From positions 4,128,001 to 4,192,000 of the forward strand of contig JAFFSR010000301.1 of assembly GCA_017163975.1 (NCBI GenBank): a stretch of 64,000 nt of DNA, given 5' to 3'. Both the position numbers and the translations under genes were made by a program. Below, piece by piece: positions 12,128 through 21,200 of this stretch. Numbering within the stretch: the first letter of the stretch is position 1; each line of letters starts with the position of its first letter. The notes beneath the pieces were generated by a model. It saw nothing but the letters and a program-made list of their open reading frames with translations. It searched no databases and was not told where the DNA came from. Source of the DNA: Anastatus disparis. Taxonomy: Eukaryota; Arthropoda; Insecta; Hymenoptera; Eupelmidae.

Positions 12128-12686
12128 ATGAGCTTCCGTCTGCGGCAATCAGATTTTCAGTTGTTTCATCTGTCGAGTTTTCATCTACATTTAGATTCCC
12201 TAAGCCTGTTGTAAAACTATCTCTCGAATCTTTATTTTTAAAAATATCTATAAAATTCTTGGATGGAAATTCTATACAAGAAGTATTAGGATATACTATT
12301 CCTTTTTTCTGTATCTTGTCTAAACCTTGTATCTTTGTTAAACAAAAATAGCAATCATTTTCATCTTTTGGTTCCTTCCACTTTGTAGGTATAGTAAATT
12401 TTAATTTGGACCTAGCCTGACTGGTGTTGTATCGATTCATCATGGCATAACATGAAGCACATATATAATGAGGAACCCAAATTTTATCCTGTTGAGAAAT
12501 CTCAATATCAAAACATTTTTGATGGATAAAATTAATATTATCTGTGATTTTTCTTTTGTTTCGTTGTCCAATATATTCTGAACATACATAACAGAAATTA
12601 TCTTGAGATCCATTACACGTATGGTTAAAACTGTTATTGGATGTACCAGCGCAGTTTAAAAAAGGTTGAAAATTTGAATTAGCCAT
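10833..12686 (-). CDS. Full-length transposase, 617 aa, DDE type with CxxC and HxxxxH
   Basis: Intact 617-aa frame starting at ATG 12684-12686. Residues 24-120 hold Cys pairs (FCYVC, CASC, CYFC), likely zinc binding for DNA recognition. Residues 160-215 are acidic and Ser-rich. The catalytic core has LFIDSSKRSLK (D304), WQICGDLKIL (D358), YPCYLC (C377/C380), LHFLDSHVDQF, then EEHGERFHQDLKEFERR (H554/H559 with Glu around 556-567). A D, D, CxxC, HxxxxH, E order is known from Transib, RAG1 and CMC transposases, which cut and rejoin DNA at the element ends. It could mobilise itself if expressed. Residues from about 188 on lie in the left arm; the N-terminal part is unique to the centre. The same protein family occurs in many animal genomes as unnamed proteins; I do not know an accepted gene name. 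Confidence 0.8.
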   Translation of the reverse strand: MANSNFQPFLNCAGTSNNSFNHTCNGSQDNFCYVCSEYIGQRNKRKITDNINFIHQKCFDIEISQQDKIWVPHYICASCYAMMNRYNTSQARSKLKFTIPTKWKEPKDENDCYFCLTKIQGLDKIQKKGIVYPNTSCIEFPSKNFIDIFKNKDSRDSFTTGLGNLNVDENSTDETTENLIAADGSSSNEEDLSSPEEHSLDSDEEYIPKGEERTVEKFDQKSLNDLFRKSGLSKEQSEFMASEFKRRNMLTKGTKVCAYRNREERFRNYFKNDSNMVYCTDVKGLIDELKPNIYKPENWRLFIDSSKRSLKAVLLNITNKYAPIPLAHSTVLKEEYSNLELLLTKIKYREHKWQICGDLKILSMILGQQSGFTKYPCYLCMFDSRDREKHYKKKIWPSRESFEPGKQNVIKDPLVNPSKILIPPLHIKLGLIKQLVKALDKDGQCFQYISKVFPHKSDAKLNEGIFDSPEIRTLFRDENFEQSMTDVEKAAWLSFKEVSTKFLGNAKDTNYKAIVKRMVRNFEKLGCLMNLKLHFLDSHVDQFPENNGDFSEEHGERFHQDLKEFERRFQGNWGINMLADYCWMIKRETAAKKGQKRVRNPLHRSFEEKRVRKRKPI

Positions 12687-13133
12687 ATTGTTGAATTAAA
12701 CCCCACACACTAGGAATCCTGTTCCGATCGCAGGTGAGTCCGCCGTCCTAGGGGTGATAACTCTCATACCTCCCCAGGCCTAAGTATGAGAGCTTTCCGA
12801 CTTTGACGAGGACAATGTCAACTCGTCGTCGGACACACTACGGCATCATTCTCACATCCTAGTGCTCCCCTGCAGGACAGCGCGCCTTTGCTGGGTTCGT
12901 TACTGCAAAGTATTGAGTACACCGAATCATTCTACACATCCCATTTTCAGGGCAGTTGTCATCGTGACCAATACTTCGCAGCAGCAGGTTTTTTTTAGGT
13001 ACCCTTATAGAGTACTGATATATATATATATATATATAGCTTTGGAAAAAGATCATAAGTCCCATTCGTTTATAAACAATGCTTTAAGATCAATGACAGT
13101 GTACAACAGTAATTAACTGAACGGAGCTTTAAA
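12687..13133. other. Central spacer between divergent transposase frames
   Basis: 447 bp between the two start regions, so it should hold any shared promoter. 12710-12990 is clearly GC-richer than its surroundings, has no known gene, and contains a short open frame on the minus strand ending near 12859. 13019-13038 is a TA tract. The GC change suggests a captured or inserted fragment. Confidence 0.5.
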
Positions 13134-14532
13134 ATGAAACCGAATTCATTTCTAAACAACAGTACCCAGTTTTACAACAGAATAAGTATAAATAAAAAAT
13201 TGACAGATCAAATTGTCTCTGACACAAACACACCAAATGAAGAAGATCTAAGTTCACCTGAAGAACATTCTCTGGATAGTGATGAAGAGTATATTCCTAA
13301 GGGTGAAGAACGAACTGTTGAAAAGTTTGATCAAAAAAGTCTGAACGATTTATTTAGAAAGAGTGGTTTATCTAAGGAACAATCAGAGTTTATGGCTTCA
13401 GAGTTTAAGAGACGAAATATGTTGACAAAGGGTACTAAAGTATGTGCATATCGTAATCGAGAAGAGCGCTTTAGAAATTATTTCAAGAATGATTCTAATA
13501 TGGTTTATTGCACGGACGTGAAAGGTCTTATTGATGAATTGAAACCCAACATATACAAACCTGAAAATTGGCGACTATTCATTGATTCATCAAAGCGCAG
13601 CCTTAAAGCAGTACTCCTCAATATCACAAATAAATATGCTCCTATACCATTAGCACATTCAACAGTACTTAAAGAAGAGTATTCCAATCTTGAACTACTT
13701 TTAACGAAAATAAAATATAGAGAACATAAATGGCAAATATGTGGCGATTTAAAGATTTTATCTATGATACTTGGACAACAATCTGGATTTACGAAGTACC
13801 CATGTTATTTATGCATGTTTGATAGCAGAGATAGAGAAAAACACTATAAAAAGAAAATTTGGCCATCAAGAGAATCGTTTGAACCTGGAAAACAGAATGT
13901 TATAAAAGATCCACTCGTTAATCCTTCGAAAATTTTGATACCGCCTCTGCATATAAAGCTTGGATTGATAAAGCAATTAGTTAAAGCTTTGGACAAGGAC
14001 GGTCAATGCTTCCAATATATAAGCAAAGTATTTCCCCATAAATCTGATGCTAAATTAAATGAAGGTATTTTTGATAGTCCTGAAATCCGAACTTTATTTA
14101 GAGACGAAAACTTTGAACAAAGCATGACTGATGTTGAAAAGGCAGCATGGTTAAGTTTTAAAGAGGTATCGACGAAATTTTTGGGTAATGCCAAAGACAC
14201 GAATTATAAAGCTATTGTGAAAAGAATGGTACGTAATTTTGAAAAATTGGGTTGTCTAATGAACTTAAAACTTCATTTTCTTGATTCACACGTTGATCAG
14301 TTTCCTGAAAATAACGGAGACTTTAGTGAAGAGCATGGTGAACGATTTCACCAAGATTTAAAGGAGTTTGAACGTAGATTTCAAGGAAACTGGGGTATCA
14401 ACATGTTAGCAGATTACTGCTGGATGATAAAAAGAGAAACAGCTGCGAAAAAGGACAAAAACGTGTCAGAAATCCACTACATCGGTCATTCGAAGAGAAA
14501 CGTGTACGTAAGCGTAAGCCAATTTAAAAAAA

Positions 14533-14568
<36 letters not shown>

Positions 14569-14615
14569 AACATAGACAAAAGTTTAAGTTTAACGTACAC
14601 AATAGGCTAAGTTAA
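13134..14615 (+). CDS. Second transposase copy, 493 aa, foreign N-terminus and frame-shifted end
   Basis: From about residue 38 the protein equals the catalytic part of the left copy (both translations look identical for about 400 residues), including FIDSSKRSLK, CGDLK, YPCYLC and EEHGERFH. The first 37 or so residues are unrelated, so the N-terminal Cys-pair zinc region is absent. Near 14451 the A run is one base shorter than in the left arm, which shifts the frame and gives a spurious tail containing an RE repeat from a GA microsatellite. It might bind the ends poorly or act as a truncated competitor; more simply it is a by-product of arm duplication. Confidence 0.6.
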
Positions 14616-15197
14616 TATCTTGAATTTACAGTCAATGCTGTGAAAGACTCTAAAATTAGTATTTCAGACGTAAAATTTTTAAAAAATCGATAAATTTACC
14701 ATATACAGTTCTTGTCACCGCCCTCTAGAAGTAGTTTTTACACAATCTGACTTCAAATTCATGATCAGCAATCTGAAAAACCCCAGGATAGTATTTCCAA
14801 TGTTTATCGACTCTTCAAAAGACGCATGATTAAATTTTAATATTGTTTAAATCCATTTTAGGCAAAATTTCGACTTTTACCGATTTCCTCATCTTTTCAG
14901 CCCCATACAGAGGACTAGAATCGCGTTAAAAAAATTTGAAGGTATGGTTTCCCGTGTATTTTTTCCCGTAAAATTCGATTTTGAAGTCCAATTAACCGTA
15001 TCTCATGATTTGTTTTTTCTAGACTCGAAAAACCGCAAAAAAACCGTAAAAAATGAGGTTTTTTCAATAAAACTCTGAGAAAAGGTAGGAAAACCCTATA
15101 TTTTTATTACAGATTCGGATTCAGCGTCGAAAAATACATGGGAATATGTATGTCCGGTCAAAAGTTCAGACATTTTTTTTCATTTTGTGGGCCTGTG
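13234..15197. repeat. Right arm of giant terminal inverted repeat
   Basis: The 1964-bp mirror of 10163-12127. Visible differences are few: the one-base A-run change near 14451, a longer GA tract near 14537-14567 with a small deletion beside it, and scattered single bases in the outer non-coding part. Confidence 0.88.
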
Positions 15198-15285
15198 TAA
15201 TTTTTCATTAGTTTTTAATCGTTTTTCAATTGCTACTGTATTATCGTAAATATATAACTGTGCAGATTCTTTTTTTTTTATTGTT

Positions 15286-15862
15286 TGTTACAGTCGCTTA
15301 TAGCTAGGACACCTTGCCTAGCTATTGCGGACTTATACTTAATGATTTGTCAGTATTTTTTGAATATTAGGTGAAGAGCCCGTTGTTGTTGAGAACTAGG
15401 TGTCTTAACATTCGGGGCTTAGCACAAGGTTAATAGGAAAGAAATGTTTCTTGCTTGGATAAGCTCTTTATTTCAAACATACAAAATTATCAGTAAACGA
15501 TTACAATAAAGCACGTTAACACGTGTAAAGTCTGCTTTGCTTAAGACAATGCATTGGCCTATCGCCCGTTGCTGCGTTAAGCAAAGTATGACTATCCCGT
15601 GAGAGAGCCGATCCAAGAGTGACGAGAGTCACAAGCTCCTCGCACTGCATGCATCAACTCTCCCAGATCTCTCTCCCACTCTTCTATCTTAGTAGAAGAG
15701 AGGGAGAGCCGCCGTATACTTTCAGCGGTACTTACACATGCAAGCGCGCGTACGTATATACGCGCGCTTGCTTGTTCAACCACTTTGGCCTTTTTGGGTG
15801 TTTGCGCGCGCATCCTTCAGCATCTTACGGTTTCAGGACCATACATACTCGAGCGCTCACAT
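15286..15862 (-). mobile_element. LTR, about 577 bp, with near-matching TSD
   Basis: On the minus strand it begins TGTGAGCGCTCGAGTATG and ends GACTGTAACA, the TG...CA ends of an LTR. A poly(A) signal AATAAA lies near 15470 on the minus strand. Bases outside are TTGTT (15281-15285) and TTGTC (15863-15867), a probable 5-bp duplication with one change. A 112-bp copy of its start lies at 18616-18727, so this may be the 3' LTR of a deleted element or a separate solo LTR. Confidence 0.7.
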
Positions 15863-16815
15863 TGTCCCTCAAATTAAAATAGATTTTAAATTATAATTAG
15901 ATTAATTAATGGAAAAAATCGATTTTATTTTCTCTAACGCGAATTAAACGAAGATGCGCGCTCAAACACCCAATTACGCACTTATTAACTATATTGGTGT
16001 TGAGGTTTGCCCCCTATTATTATTTTTTCTTTGAAACTAAACCTTAAAATAAGTATCTACGCTGTACTTTGACCTCAAATTTTCATTTTATTTTATTTAT
16101 ATAATATTTTTTTTTTAAATTAAATAATAAAAAATTATTATTCTATATTTCATTTTAACTAATTATTACTTTTTTTTTTATTTTAAATTAAGAACAAAAA
16201 CAAATATTACATTTTTAACTTAAGAGTTAGCTGTATACCGACACAGTTACCTGTTTTACCGATACTATTTAAAATTTATTTTTTATAAAAACTAATAGCT
16301 TCAGGCAGAAATAAAGAGATAGTTTCGATTCGTGTAATAGAAAGCAATATTTTCTATGATAAGAATAATTTAATTCCACCGCTTTATTTTCAAGAAAAGT
16401 TGGAATAACTTGAAAATCCCATTATTTGACACTAATTTCTAATTTTTTAAGTTATTTCAACTTTTCTTAAAAACGAAGCAATAAAATTAATTCATACTAA
16501 TTAAAGAAAATATTACATTTTATTAAACACATCGAAACCATCTCTTTATTTTTGCCTCTTGTTGCTAATTTTGGGAAAAAAGTCAATTTTTTAATTAGAA
16601 AAGGACAGAGATACAGCGGACTCTTAATAAGACTTTCATTTTTAATTTTTTTTTTTTATACAAATTAATTTTTTACTTATTTGTTATTTTTCTTCTTAAT
16701 TCTTCTATCCAATCGTCTACGTCTTCTTCTTTTTCATTTCTATCTTCTTCATCATTTAATTACCCCCCTTTGTAATTTTTTAAATTTATAATTTATCGTT
16801 CTAGAGGTGACTTTT
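15863..16815. other. AT-rich sequence between LTR and Asn/Lys-rich frame
   Basis: No gene recognised. A stretch near 16315-16560 contains an imperfect inverted repeat around AAAAGTTGGAATAACTTGAA and its counterpart AAGTTATTTCAACTTTTCTT, suggesting a small hairpin element. Confidence 0.45.
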
Positions 16816-17529
16816 TTATAAAATTGTTTTATATTTATTTTTTGGTCCACTATGACCATAACTTTTCTTGATTTCATTTAATGCATCTCTTATTAATGTA
16901 TAGGGTATTATGGATTTATCCAATGTTGTTTTATCTTCATTTTTGCATAACTTAGATTTTTCATAATTTTTAGCTAAATAAAATTTTAATGCGTTTTCGA
17001 ATAACTTTTTGGTACCATACTTGTAGTTATTCTTTATTCTTTCATTTGAAGAATAAAGAAGTGCTTTTTTAATAGTTTTCGTTCCATGTTTATACGTTGA
17101 TACTTGAGTAGATACATTGCTAAATACTTTTTTATTTTTAGAAATTAAATCTATTGATTCAATTTCTTGTTTTGGTGATATTATTTCACCTTTATGAATC
17201 TCATCATTGGTGAGTTCATAATTATTTTCATCGTAAAATAAATTTTCTTTATTTTCATTCGAGGTGAATGCACATGAATATGAGTCATTATTGCTCTCAT
17301 GTGATTCAATGTTTTTTACCTGAGTATACTCATTTGATTTGAGTTTTTGCTCAGGATTTTTTAGATTAGCATATTCGCTATCTATGTATAAAAATATCTT
17401 TTCATGTACTCTCCTCAAAATCATGTTTAACATTTCCAGAAAACTATGTTTTGTGTTGTACTCTTTAATAACATCTGGAATTTTATAGTGTACGTTTATT
17501 CTTTTCGCATTTATATATATATTTAACAT
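16816..17529 (-). CDS. Unrecognised Asn/Lys-rich ORF, 237 aa
   Basis: I do not recognise a family. The protein is rich in Asn, Lys, Glu and Ser and low in hydrophobic segments, with no signal peptide or membrane helix. The same frame stays open upstream to about 17744 without a clear start, and further upstream sequence (17750-18000) translates to Asn-rich stretches in another frame, so the shown start may not be real. It lies between an LTR and a gag-like fragment on the same strand, so it may be a decayed part of that retroelement or a separate inserted piece. Confidence 0.35.
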   Translation of the reverse strand: MLNIYINAKRINVHYKIPDVIKEYNTKHSFLEMLNMILRRVHEKIFLYIDSEYANLKNPEQKLKSNEYTQVKNIESHESNNDSYSCAFTSNENKENLFYDENNYELTNDEIHKGEIISPKQEIESIDLISKNKKVFSNVSTQVSTYKHGTKTIKKALLYSSNERIKNNYKYGTKKLFENALKFYLAKNYEKSKLCKNEDKTTLDKSIIPYTLIRDALNEIKKSYGHSGPKNKYKTIL

Positions 17530-18270
17530 GTTTTGTTTTTTGATCGTTTTAATTTTTTGATTTATTGCTTTAACACATTTAACTTTTATAAGTTTTATTT
17601 GGCATTTTTTAAGCTTTTCTAAGTTAGCAAAATAAGATTTTTTTGAATTTATAATTTTTTTTATTTTTGGGGTTTTTTTATAAGTTGCAACCTCACCTCC
17701 TTTATTGTTTAAATCAGGTGCAACTTTTTTCAGTTTTCCTGAGGTGCATCCATTTTATCATAACTGGCTTTTGCCATTTTATTGCTGACAGGAGCATTTA
17801 ATTTTTCCCGCATTGCAGGTTTTTGTTTATTATTATTTTCTGTTACTTTAGTAACATTTATACTCGGATTTTATGGGGGTTTTTTATGATTATTATTATT
17901 TTGATTATACAGAACTTTTTCTTTATTCTCTATATTACCATTTTCATTAAAGAATTTCTGTTGATTTGAATTGCTTCTATGAGATTCATTTCTATTACAC
18001 TGAAAAACTTTTTGCTTGCTAGTTGCCCTTCTCCCTAACTACGCTAGTGCCAGGCGTTCGGCGCAAACGGTGTGCCGAAAACGACAAAGAAAGTACTGGA
18101 AATGAACTGTGTCTGCTCCGATTGTTTGTGTGTAACGTTGTTTTGACGAATCGGCGCTTTACATATGCCTCGATCAGCGTAAGGGAAACTCAAATCTGAG
18201 CAACTGCTACTCCGATTGCGCGTATACCTCGAAGCGTAACGAATCAGAGTAGTACATAACCTTGAAGATG
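17530..18270. other. Retroelement debris with no intact gene
   Basis: 17530-18000 continues the Asn/Lys-rich coding-like sequence on the minus strand with at least one frame break. 18001-18270 is GC-richer and contains no recognisable domain. Confidence 0.4.
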
Positions 18271-18615
18271 CTACAGGCTGTTCCGGTAGTCTTTCAGTGT
18301 AGTTGCTCTTTTCTTTTGAATCCAGTCATCATTATCAAAATCTAACAAGATTTTACATAATGTGTTCTTATCTTTTTTTTGAGAAAATTGCATCGCTTGC
18401 CTAACATTTCTGCTGAAATGTTTGCTAATTTTATCAGCTAATTCTTCCACAATATATTGAAGATTTAACTCTTTAGCAAACCCATATACTTGGGTAGCGT
18501 AAGCCATACGACTTAGTTTGCCATTCTCATAGAACTGACCAAATTCAACTTTTCTTCTAGATGTTCTTTGGATATCTTCATTCCAATACCTTTCTAGAAA
18601 TAAGTCTTTAAAAGT
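18271..18615 (-). pseudogene. Gag-like fragment of an LTR retrotransposon
   Basis: The open frame runs from 18771, but its first part is LTR and Helitron sequence; the gag-like part begins near 18615. It includes ERYWNEDIQRTSRRKVEFGQ, MAYATQVYGFAKELNL and ELADKISKHFSRNVRQAM, which have the look of the capsid part of Gypsy or Pao gag proteins. No nucleocapsid zinc knuckle or pol follows. The neighbouring LTR start at 18616-18727 fits a 5' LTR deleted after 112 bp and joined to gag. Confidence 0.5.
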
Positions 18616-18727
18616 GTACGTATATACGCGCGCTTGCTTGTTCAACCACTTTGGTCTTGTTGAGTGTTTGCGCGCGCATCCTTCAGCATCGTACGGTTTC
18701 AGGGCCGAATATACTCGGGCGCTCACA
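18616..18727 (-). mobile_element. Truncated LTR start matching 15286-15862
   Basis: Minus strand begins TGTGAGCGCCCGAGTATATT and matches the first 112 bp of the 15286-15862 LTR up to CGCGCGTATATACGTAC, then stops abruptly. Helitron sequence begins directly after it on the right (18728). Confidence 0.7.
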
Positions 18728-18736
18728 AGCTTTTCC

Positions 18737-18979
18737 TTAGTTTTGAATGACATTTGCATTAAAAGTTGCAAAACTAAATAAATTATTATAATATCTAATT
18801 AAATTTCTAAAAACACTATCATGTAATAAAAAATATTTTAATTTTTCATTATATTTAGTTAATGGTGATAAAATAACTTTTCTTTGTTGACAACAATTGA
18901 ACTTTTTTATTTCTTCTTTCCGAAATAAAGCACTACAATATTTACATTCATAACTCATTCTACCTAAATAATTTTTCAA
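18737..18979 (-). pseudogene. Helitron A N-terminal zinc-finger segment
   Basis: The short frame contains ECKYCSALFRKEE and FNCCQQRKV, the Cys pairs common at the start of animal Helitron helicases, followed by IRYYNNLFSFATFNANV. The last part matches copy B at 42791-42850, which proves that this is the upstream part of the same RepHel gene. The frame ends at the junction with the retroelement insertion. It lacks its own full gene and is cut from the Rep part by two insertions. Confidence 0.8.
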
Positions 18980-19064
18980 ATTTTTATTTATGTTATTATT
19001 GTTTATATTATTCTTTAAATTTAATTTTTTAATTGATTTTTTTTTGTCAATTTTTTATTTTTAT

Positions 19065-19583
19065 TTATTTTATTATAAAGCTTATTTTTACTTTTATTTT
19101 TTTTTTTTCTGTTTTTATTTTTTTTACTATATTTGTTTTATTGATTTCTTCAAGTTTTAATTTTCTTTTAAGATTATAATTATTATTATTATTATTTTCA
19201 TAATTTAAAATATCATAATTACGTGCATCATATGATCCAGTAAAAATTAATGATGATTGAAAATGATTAGAAAAGTTCCCAAATGTTTTTATTTTGTTTT
19301 TAATATGTACTTTAACATATACATTATAAAATTCTACAAAACTTTGAATTTCCATTTCTGTTCCAAAAGTATCATTATTTGACATGTACTTAAAATAATT
19401 ATTACTATTTATTATATTCATATAATATTTATTTCCTATTATATGTTGTTTATATTTATTCCAATTATTAACGACATTTCTAATTATATGGTTTCTTATA
19501 ATCATATATTGATTTTCACTTTTATATAAAAAATACGAAAAACATACGAAAAAGATCAACTCAAGACAAAAACAAGAAAACAA
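19065..19583 (-). pseudogene. OTU-like protease domain upstream of Helitron A RepHel
   Basis: The segment from IRNHIIRNVVNNWNKYKQHI through DTFGTEMEIQSFVEFYNVYV to FTGSYDARNYDILNYE follows the second half of OTU cysteine proteases (the WGDELxxQALxxxxNV block and the closing HYDxL block). OTU domains occur in some Helitrons and in Helentrons. The closing motif has Asn where the catalytic His is expected (ARNYDIL), so this copy is probably inactive. The N-terminal part with the catalytic Asp and Cys is not evident. A Lys/Asn-rich tail follows. Copy B lacks this region. Confidence 0.55.
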
Positions 19584-19889
19584 ATTTAAGCTAACCTGAA
19601 AGAAGAATCTTTTAGATGTAGGAAATTTTTTGATAAGTTCTTCTGACCATGATAATGACTAATTAGCACAAAATAAAATGTGCTTTACTTTTAGGCAAGT
19701 ACAGCTTGGACACAAAAAAGTAAGCTTAAATGTTGGAAGTAGAAGTTTCTTATTTTTTTTTGTCTCAGTATGGGTGGTGTGGAAAGTTGTCTAAGGAATG
19801 TAGATATTAGTTGATGATTAAAAAATAATTATATCAACAATCTATAATATTGGTAACTATGTATTAAATATATATTCCATTATATAGCC

Positions 19890-20483
19890 TTAAGTAAGTA
19901 TTTCATAAATATAAAATTTAAAAATTTTTTGAATTTTTTTCTTAATGGTTTATAATGATTATATGAAGAGTGTATAAGGGGTATGAGTGGTTATAAGGGG
20001 TGACTTGTAGAGCGAGGGGTAACTTGGGTAGAAGAGGGGTGACTCGGGTAGTGAGGGGTATCTTTTTTTTTTAAAAAAAAAAGATATTTCAAGAGACATT
20101 TTTACGTTATTTTGAGAGGTGTCTTGTAATTTTTTGAGGAGGAGAGAAAAAAATGAGGAGTAGTAGTGAAGAGGTAGTACTGTGAACGGTGATAGTAGTG
20201 GTATAGAGAATGAGTAACAAATACATTGGTAAAATAAGGTATATTTAGCTGAATTATCTGACGGGGGGTTAGTGACGTACTAGGCGTAGCAAAGGAGTGA
20301 CTTGGGTAGTAGAGGGGTGACTGGGGTGGTGAGGGGTATCTTTTTTTTCAAAAAAGATCATTTCTAGACAGATTTTTACGTTATTTTGAGGGGTGGATTG
20401 TGATGTTTAAGCATACAAAACAGGGGGAGGAATAATAAGGGGTAGGAGAGGAGGTTTTTTTTTATATAACTATATAATATAGG

Positions 20484-20487
<4 letters not shown>
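19890..20487 (-). other. Helitron A 5' subterminal region
   Basis: Read on the minus strand, this end carries two imperfect copies of a C-rich block with repeated CACCCCTC and CCCAAGTCACCCCTCT, each followed by CAAAATAACGTAAAAAT. Copy B has the same organisation at 41946-42500. Such subterminal repeats may be binding sites for the Helitron machinery; that role is an inference. Confidence 0.7.

Positions 20488-20530
<43 letters not shown>
20488..20530. repeat. TA microsatellite, target of Helitron A
   Basis: TA repeats directly after the Helitron 5' end; the matching tract on the other side is 6130-6168. Confidence 0.9.
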
Positions 20531-20533
<3 letters not shown>

Positions 20534-20617
20534 TGTAAATTTGTAATATAAAGATATATACTTAAAAATGGAAAAAAATAATTCCATTTGTGTATGCGAT
20601 GTATGTTTTGATGTACA

Positions 20618-21200
20618 GCCCTATTGAAAAAATTTAGATGGATATCCACGTGGATGATCCTCGTGGATATCCATATAGATGAACATGGATTCTGCGTGGA
20701 TTCAAATGGAAATCTGCGTGGATGATCCACGCGAATATCCATGGGAATCATCTACGTGGATTTTCCAGATAAAATAACGTAAATTTTAAAGTAAGTAAAT
20801 TTATTGTTCATAATGGAAGATATTTTTGATTAAAAATATCTTTCACTGTGAAAAACAAATTGGCCAACTAAATCTACGTTATATACGTTATTTTATCATA
20901 GTTTGTTATCAATAATTCCAATTGGAAATTCATAATAGAATTCCAATTAGAGTTTTAGAAATCCAACGTAAATTTCTGGATATTTTTAAGCAAATAAATA
21001 TTTGTTTAAAATAAAATTTTTTTATATTATTTATTGCGACTTATAAAAATATCTATTATGTTTATTAAAATAAATAGAACGTGAGAAAGCAGGCCGAATG
21101 ATTGTCGTTTTTGAGCAAACGAAACTGTCAGTTTATAAGCTCCAAACTCTTTTATTCTTTCCGTGCGCATTTGCTTGCCATAAGAAAGTTAATAGATAGA
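20618..21200. mobile_element. Left half of a palindromic element split by a retrotransposon
   Basis: Begins CCCTATTGAAAA and pairs with 57166-57682 read in reverse, which ends TTTTCAATAGGAC. Near 20636-20760 it carries a degenerate array of GTGGATATCCAC-like units that the other half lacks. The last 200 bp (for example TTTGCTTGCCATAAGAAAG) match the other half closely. The break lies at ATAGA, duplicated at 57161-57165. Confidence 0.78.

Larger units (their letters stand above)
10163..15197. mobile_element. CMC-like DNA transposon with 1.96-kb inverted arms
   Basis: Ends are CACAGGCCCACAAAATG and its exact inverse, flanked by TAA on both sides (10160-10162 and 15198-15200). Helitron B shows the empty site with a single TAA. 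The left arm 10163-12127 and right arm 13234-15197 are nearly identical in inverted orientation, including the transposase catalytic domain, leaving a 1.1-kb unique centre. CAC termini with a 3-bp TSD suit the CMC (CACTA-Mirage-Chapaev) group. The superfamily assignment is inferred from termini and motifs, not from a search. Confidence 0.88.
6169..20487 (-). mobile_element. Helitron copy A, complete ends, interrupted by three insertions
   Basis: On the minus strand the element begins TCTCCCTATATTATATAG (from 20487) and ends in a GC-rich hairpin followed by CTAG (6169-6172), inside TA repeats, with A before and T after, as Helitrons do. Copy B at 41946-48833 has the same 5' sequence and a matching hairpin with CTAA. 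Helitron pieces are 6169-6500, 8284-10162, 15198-15285 and 18728-20487. Compared with B, the helicase region (B 44835-48483) is missing, joined cleanly at 8334/8335, so A could not move by itself. It keeps 5' coding parts that B lacks. Confidence 0.88.
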
